From contig NZ_CP022685.1 in assembly GCF_002556545.1 (NCBI RefSeq), positions 8,038,001-8,102,000 on the forward strand: a stretch of 64,000 nt of DNA. The letters run 5' to 3'. The notes under the pieces are model-generated. The model was not told the origin of the DNA and did no database searches. It saw only the letters and a list, made by a program, of their open reading frames with translations. Made by a program: the position numbers and the translations under genes. The first letter of the stretch is position 1; every line of letters starts with the position of its first letter. This DNA comes from Streptomyces formicae. GTDB lineage: Bacteria > Actinomycetota > Actinomycetes > Streptomycetales > Streptomycetaceae. Shown here in pieces: positions 63,127-64,000 of the stretch.

Positions 63127-64000
63127 TCAGGCCCCCGCGCCCGCCAACAGCTCCGCCGCCGCGATCCCCGACACCCGCGTCGCGCCGTGCGTGATCAGGT
63201 GGGCGGCGCCCAGTGCGTCGCCCGCGGGGACGCCCATTTCGACGACCAGGGCGTCGGGGCGGCTGCGCAGGAGGCGGGTGAGGGTGTCGGTCATCCAGCG
63301 GTGGCGGGCCGCGTCCCTGACCACGACCACCAGGTCGCGGCCGGTCGCGGGGGTCAGGGCCGCGTCGGTCAGGACGTCGGTGGTGTGGGTGAGTTCGGGT
63401 TCGGTCAGGCGTACGGACGTGGTGCCGGGGCGCAGGTCGCGCAGCGGGTCGGCGACGCCCCACGGGGTGTGGCCGTCCACCGCGAGGTTCATCGTGGGGG
63501 ACAGCTCCACCACGTGCGGGGCGCCCGTGAGCGGGAGCGTCACCGGGGCCGTGCCCGGGCGGTGCCGGACGCGGACCGCGCGGCGGGCCGCGACCAGGCC
63601 GATGTCGGAGCGTTCCATGGCGCGTGCCACCGCCCGTGAGCGCTCGCCGGACCAGCGCGCGAACTCCGTGACGCGTCCGCTCGCCTCGACCAGGCGTTCC
63701 TCGGGGAGCGTGCCGTTCAGGACGGCCTTGACCAGGGCCGTGGAGAGCAGGTCGACCGTGGCCTCCTCGGCGCTCTCGCCGCCCACGCAGACCGCGTCCA
63801 CGCCACCGGCGACCGCCTTGACCGTCGCCCCGTCGATGCCGTAGCGGTCGGTGACGGCGCCCATCTCGATGCCGTCCGTGACCAGGAGGCCCTGGAAGTC
63901 GAGGTCGCCCCGCAGGAGTTCCACCAGGATGCGGTGGCTGAGCGTCGCGGGCAGGTCGGGGTCGTAGGCGGGGGCGACCAGGTGCGCGGTCATCACCGCG
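63127..64000 (-). CDS. Glycoside hydrolase family 3 protein, NagZ-like (N-terminus cut by window edge)
   Basis: The frame runs off the right edge, so the first part is missing. The visible 290 residues start in TAHLVAPAYDPDLPATLSHR and include GLLVTDGIEMGAVTDRYGID with the likely nucleophile Asp, and AVAGGVDAVCVGGES. A C-terminal Rossmann-like domain follows (VVVVRDAARHRWMTDTLTRL and DALVVEMGVPAGDALG). This is the pattern of GH3 beta-N-acetylglucosaminidases. The substrate is not established. Confidence 0.85.
   Translation of the reverse strand, partial: AVMTAHLVAPAYDPDLPATLSHRILVELLRGDLDFQGLLVTDGIEMGAVTDRYGIDGATVKAVAGGVDAVCVGGESAEEATVDLLSTALVKAVLNGTLPEERLVEASGRVTEFARWSGERSRAVARAMERSDIGLVAARRAVRVRHRPGTAPVTLPLTGAPHVVELSPTMNLAVDGHTPWGVADPLRDLRPGTTSVRLTEPELTHTTDVLTDAALTPATGRDLVVVVRDAARHRWMTDTLTRLLRSRPDALVVEMGVPAGDALGAAHLITHGATRVSGIAAAELLAGAGA

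Overview
The window looks like part of a Streptomyces (or close relative) chromosome. The DNA is very GC-rich, coding regions have strong G/C third-position bias, GTG starts and ATGA/GTGA stop-start overlaps are common, and a dispersed streptomycete-type repeat (tcaa..gccgga.ggctga) is present. About 52 protein genes and one tRNA-Leu fill the 64 kb. Both ends cut through a gene: a LysR regulator on the left and a GH3 glycosidase on the right. I see no phage, insertion sequence or CRISPR array.

Layout. 1-6.6 kb: LysR/bile-acid-symporter-like pair, a secreted sialidase with a DUF4185 protein, and a quinone oxidoreductase/MarR pair with two clear palindromic operators. 6.7-16.8 kb: a minus-strand operon panE-like, formate dehydrogenase (catalytic chain, NuoE-NuoF fusion, separate Fe-S chain) and fdhD. 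Facing it are an oxalate/formate-type MFS carrier with a 44-residue partner peptide, a FabH-like synthase and an FCD-type GntR regulator. 16.9-29.0 kb: a GNAT enzyme, then a ROK regulator with a ribose-type sugar ABC transporter, Gfo/Idh/MocA oxidoreductase, TIM-barrel isomerase, secreted PQQ-type sugar dehydrogenase and ThuA/DUF1080 lipoprotein. 29.2-36.4 kb: a seven-gene ebo-type cluster led by an inositol-phosphate-synthase-like gene in the place of eboD, followed by a Tat-exported TIM-barrel protein. 37.7-49.4 kb: a minus-strand operon ThDP enzyme, frc, NDP-forming acyl-CoA synthetase and two OFA transporters, divergent from sucC-like, sucD-like and an aldehyde dehydrogenase. 49.4-52.0 kb: DUF2254 membrane protein, tRNA-Leu(GAG) with a strong terminator, and a copper chaperone with a CsoR-like box. 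52.1-62.9 kb: GntR, hydroxyproline epimerase, DHDPS-like deaminase, three-subunit flavin dehydrogenase, AraC, an MFS transporter preceded by an 18-bp minisatellite, and a secreted M9 collagenase.

How the genes work together. The 6.7-16.8 and 37.7-49.4 kb blocks together encode a complete candidate oxalate pathway: uptake (three OFA carriers), activation (frc, possible CoA ligases), decarboxylation (ThDP enzyme), formate oxidation to CO2 with NADH (unusual split formate dehydrogenase), and perhaps reduction of oxalyl-CoA to glyoxylate (panE-like). The motif TTGTCTACAGT, or a close TACAGT-containing variant, lies in the promoter of the gntR gene and in both divergent promoter regions, which suggests one regulon split by about 24 kb of unrelated genes. 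The right-hand block reads as collagen breakdown (collagenase) coupled to hydroxyproline catabolism.

Functions come from recognising family motifs by eye; no searches were run.
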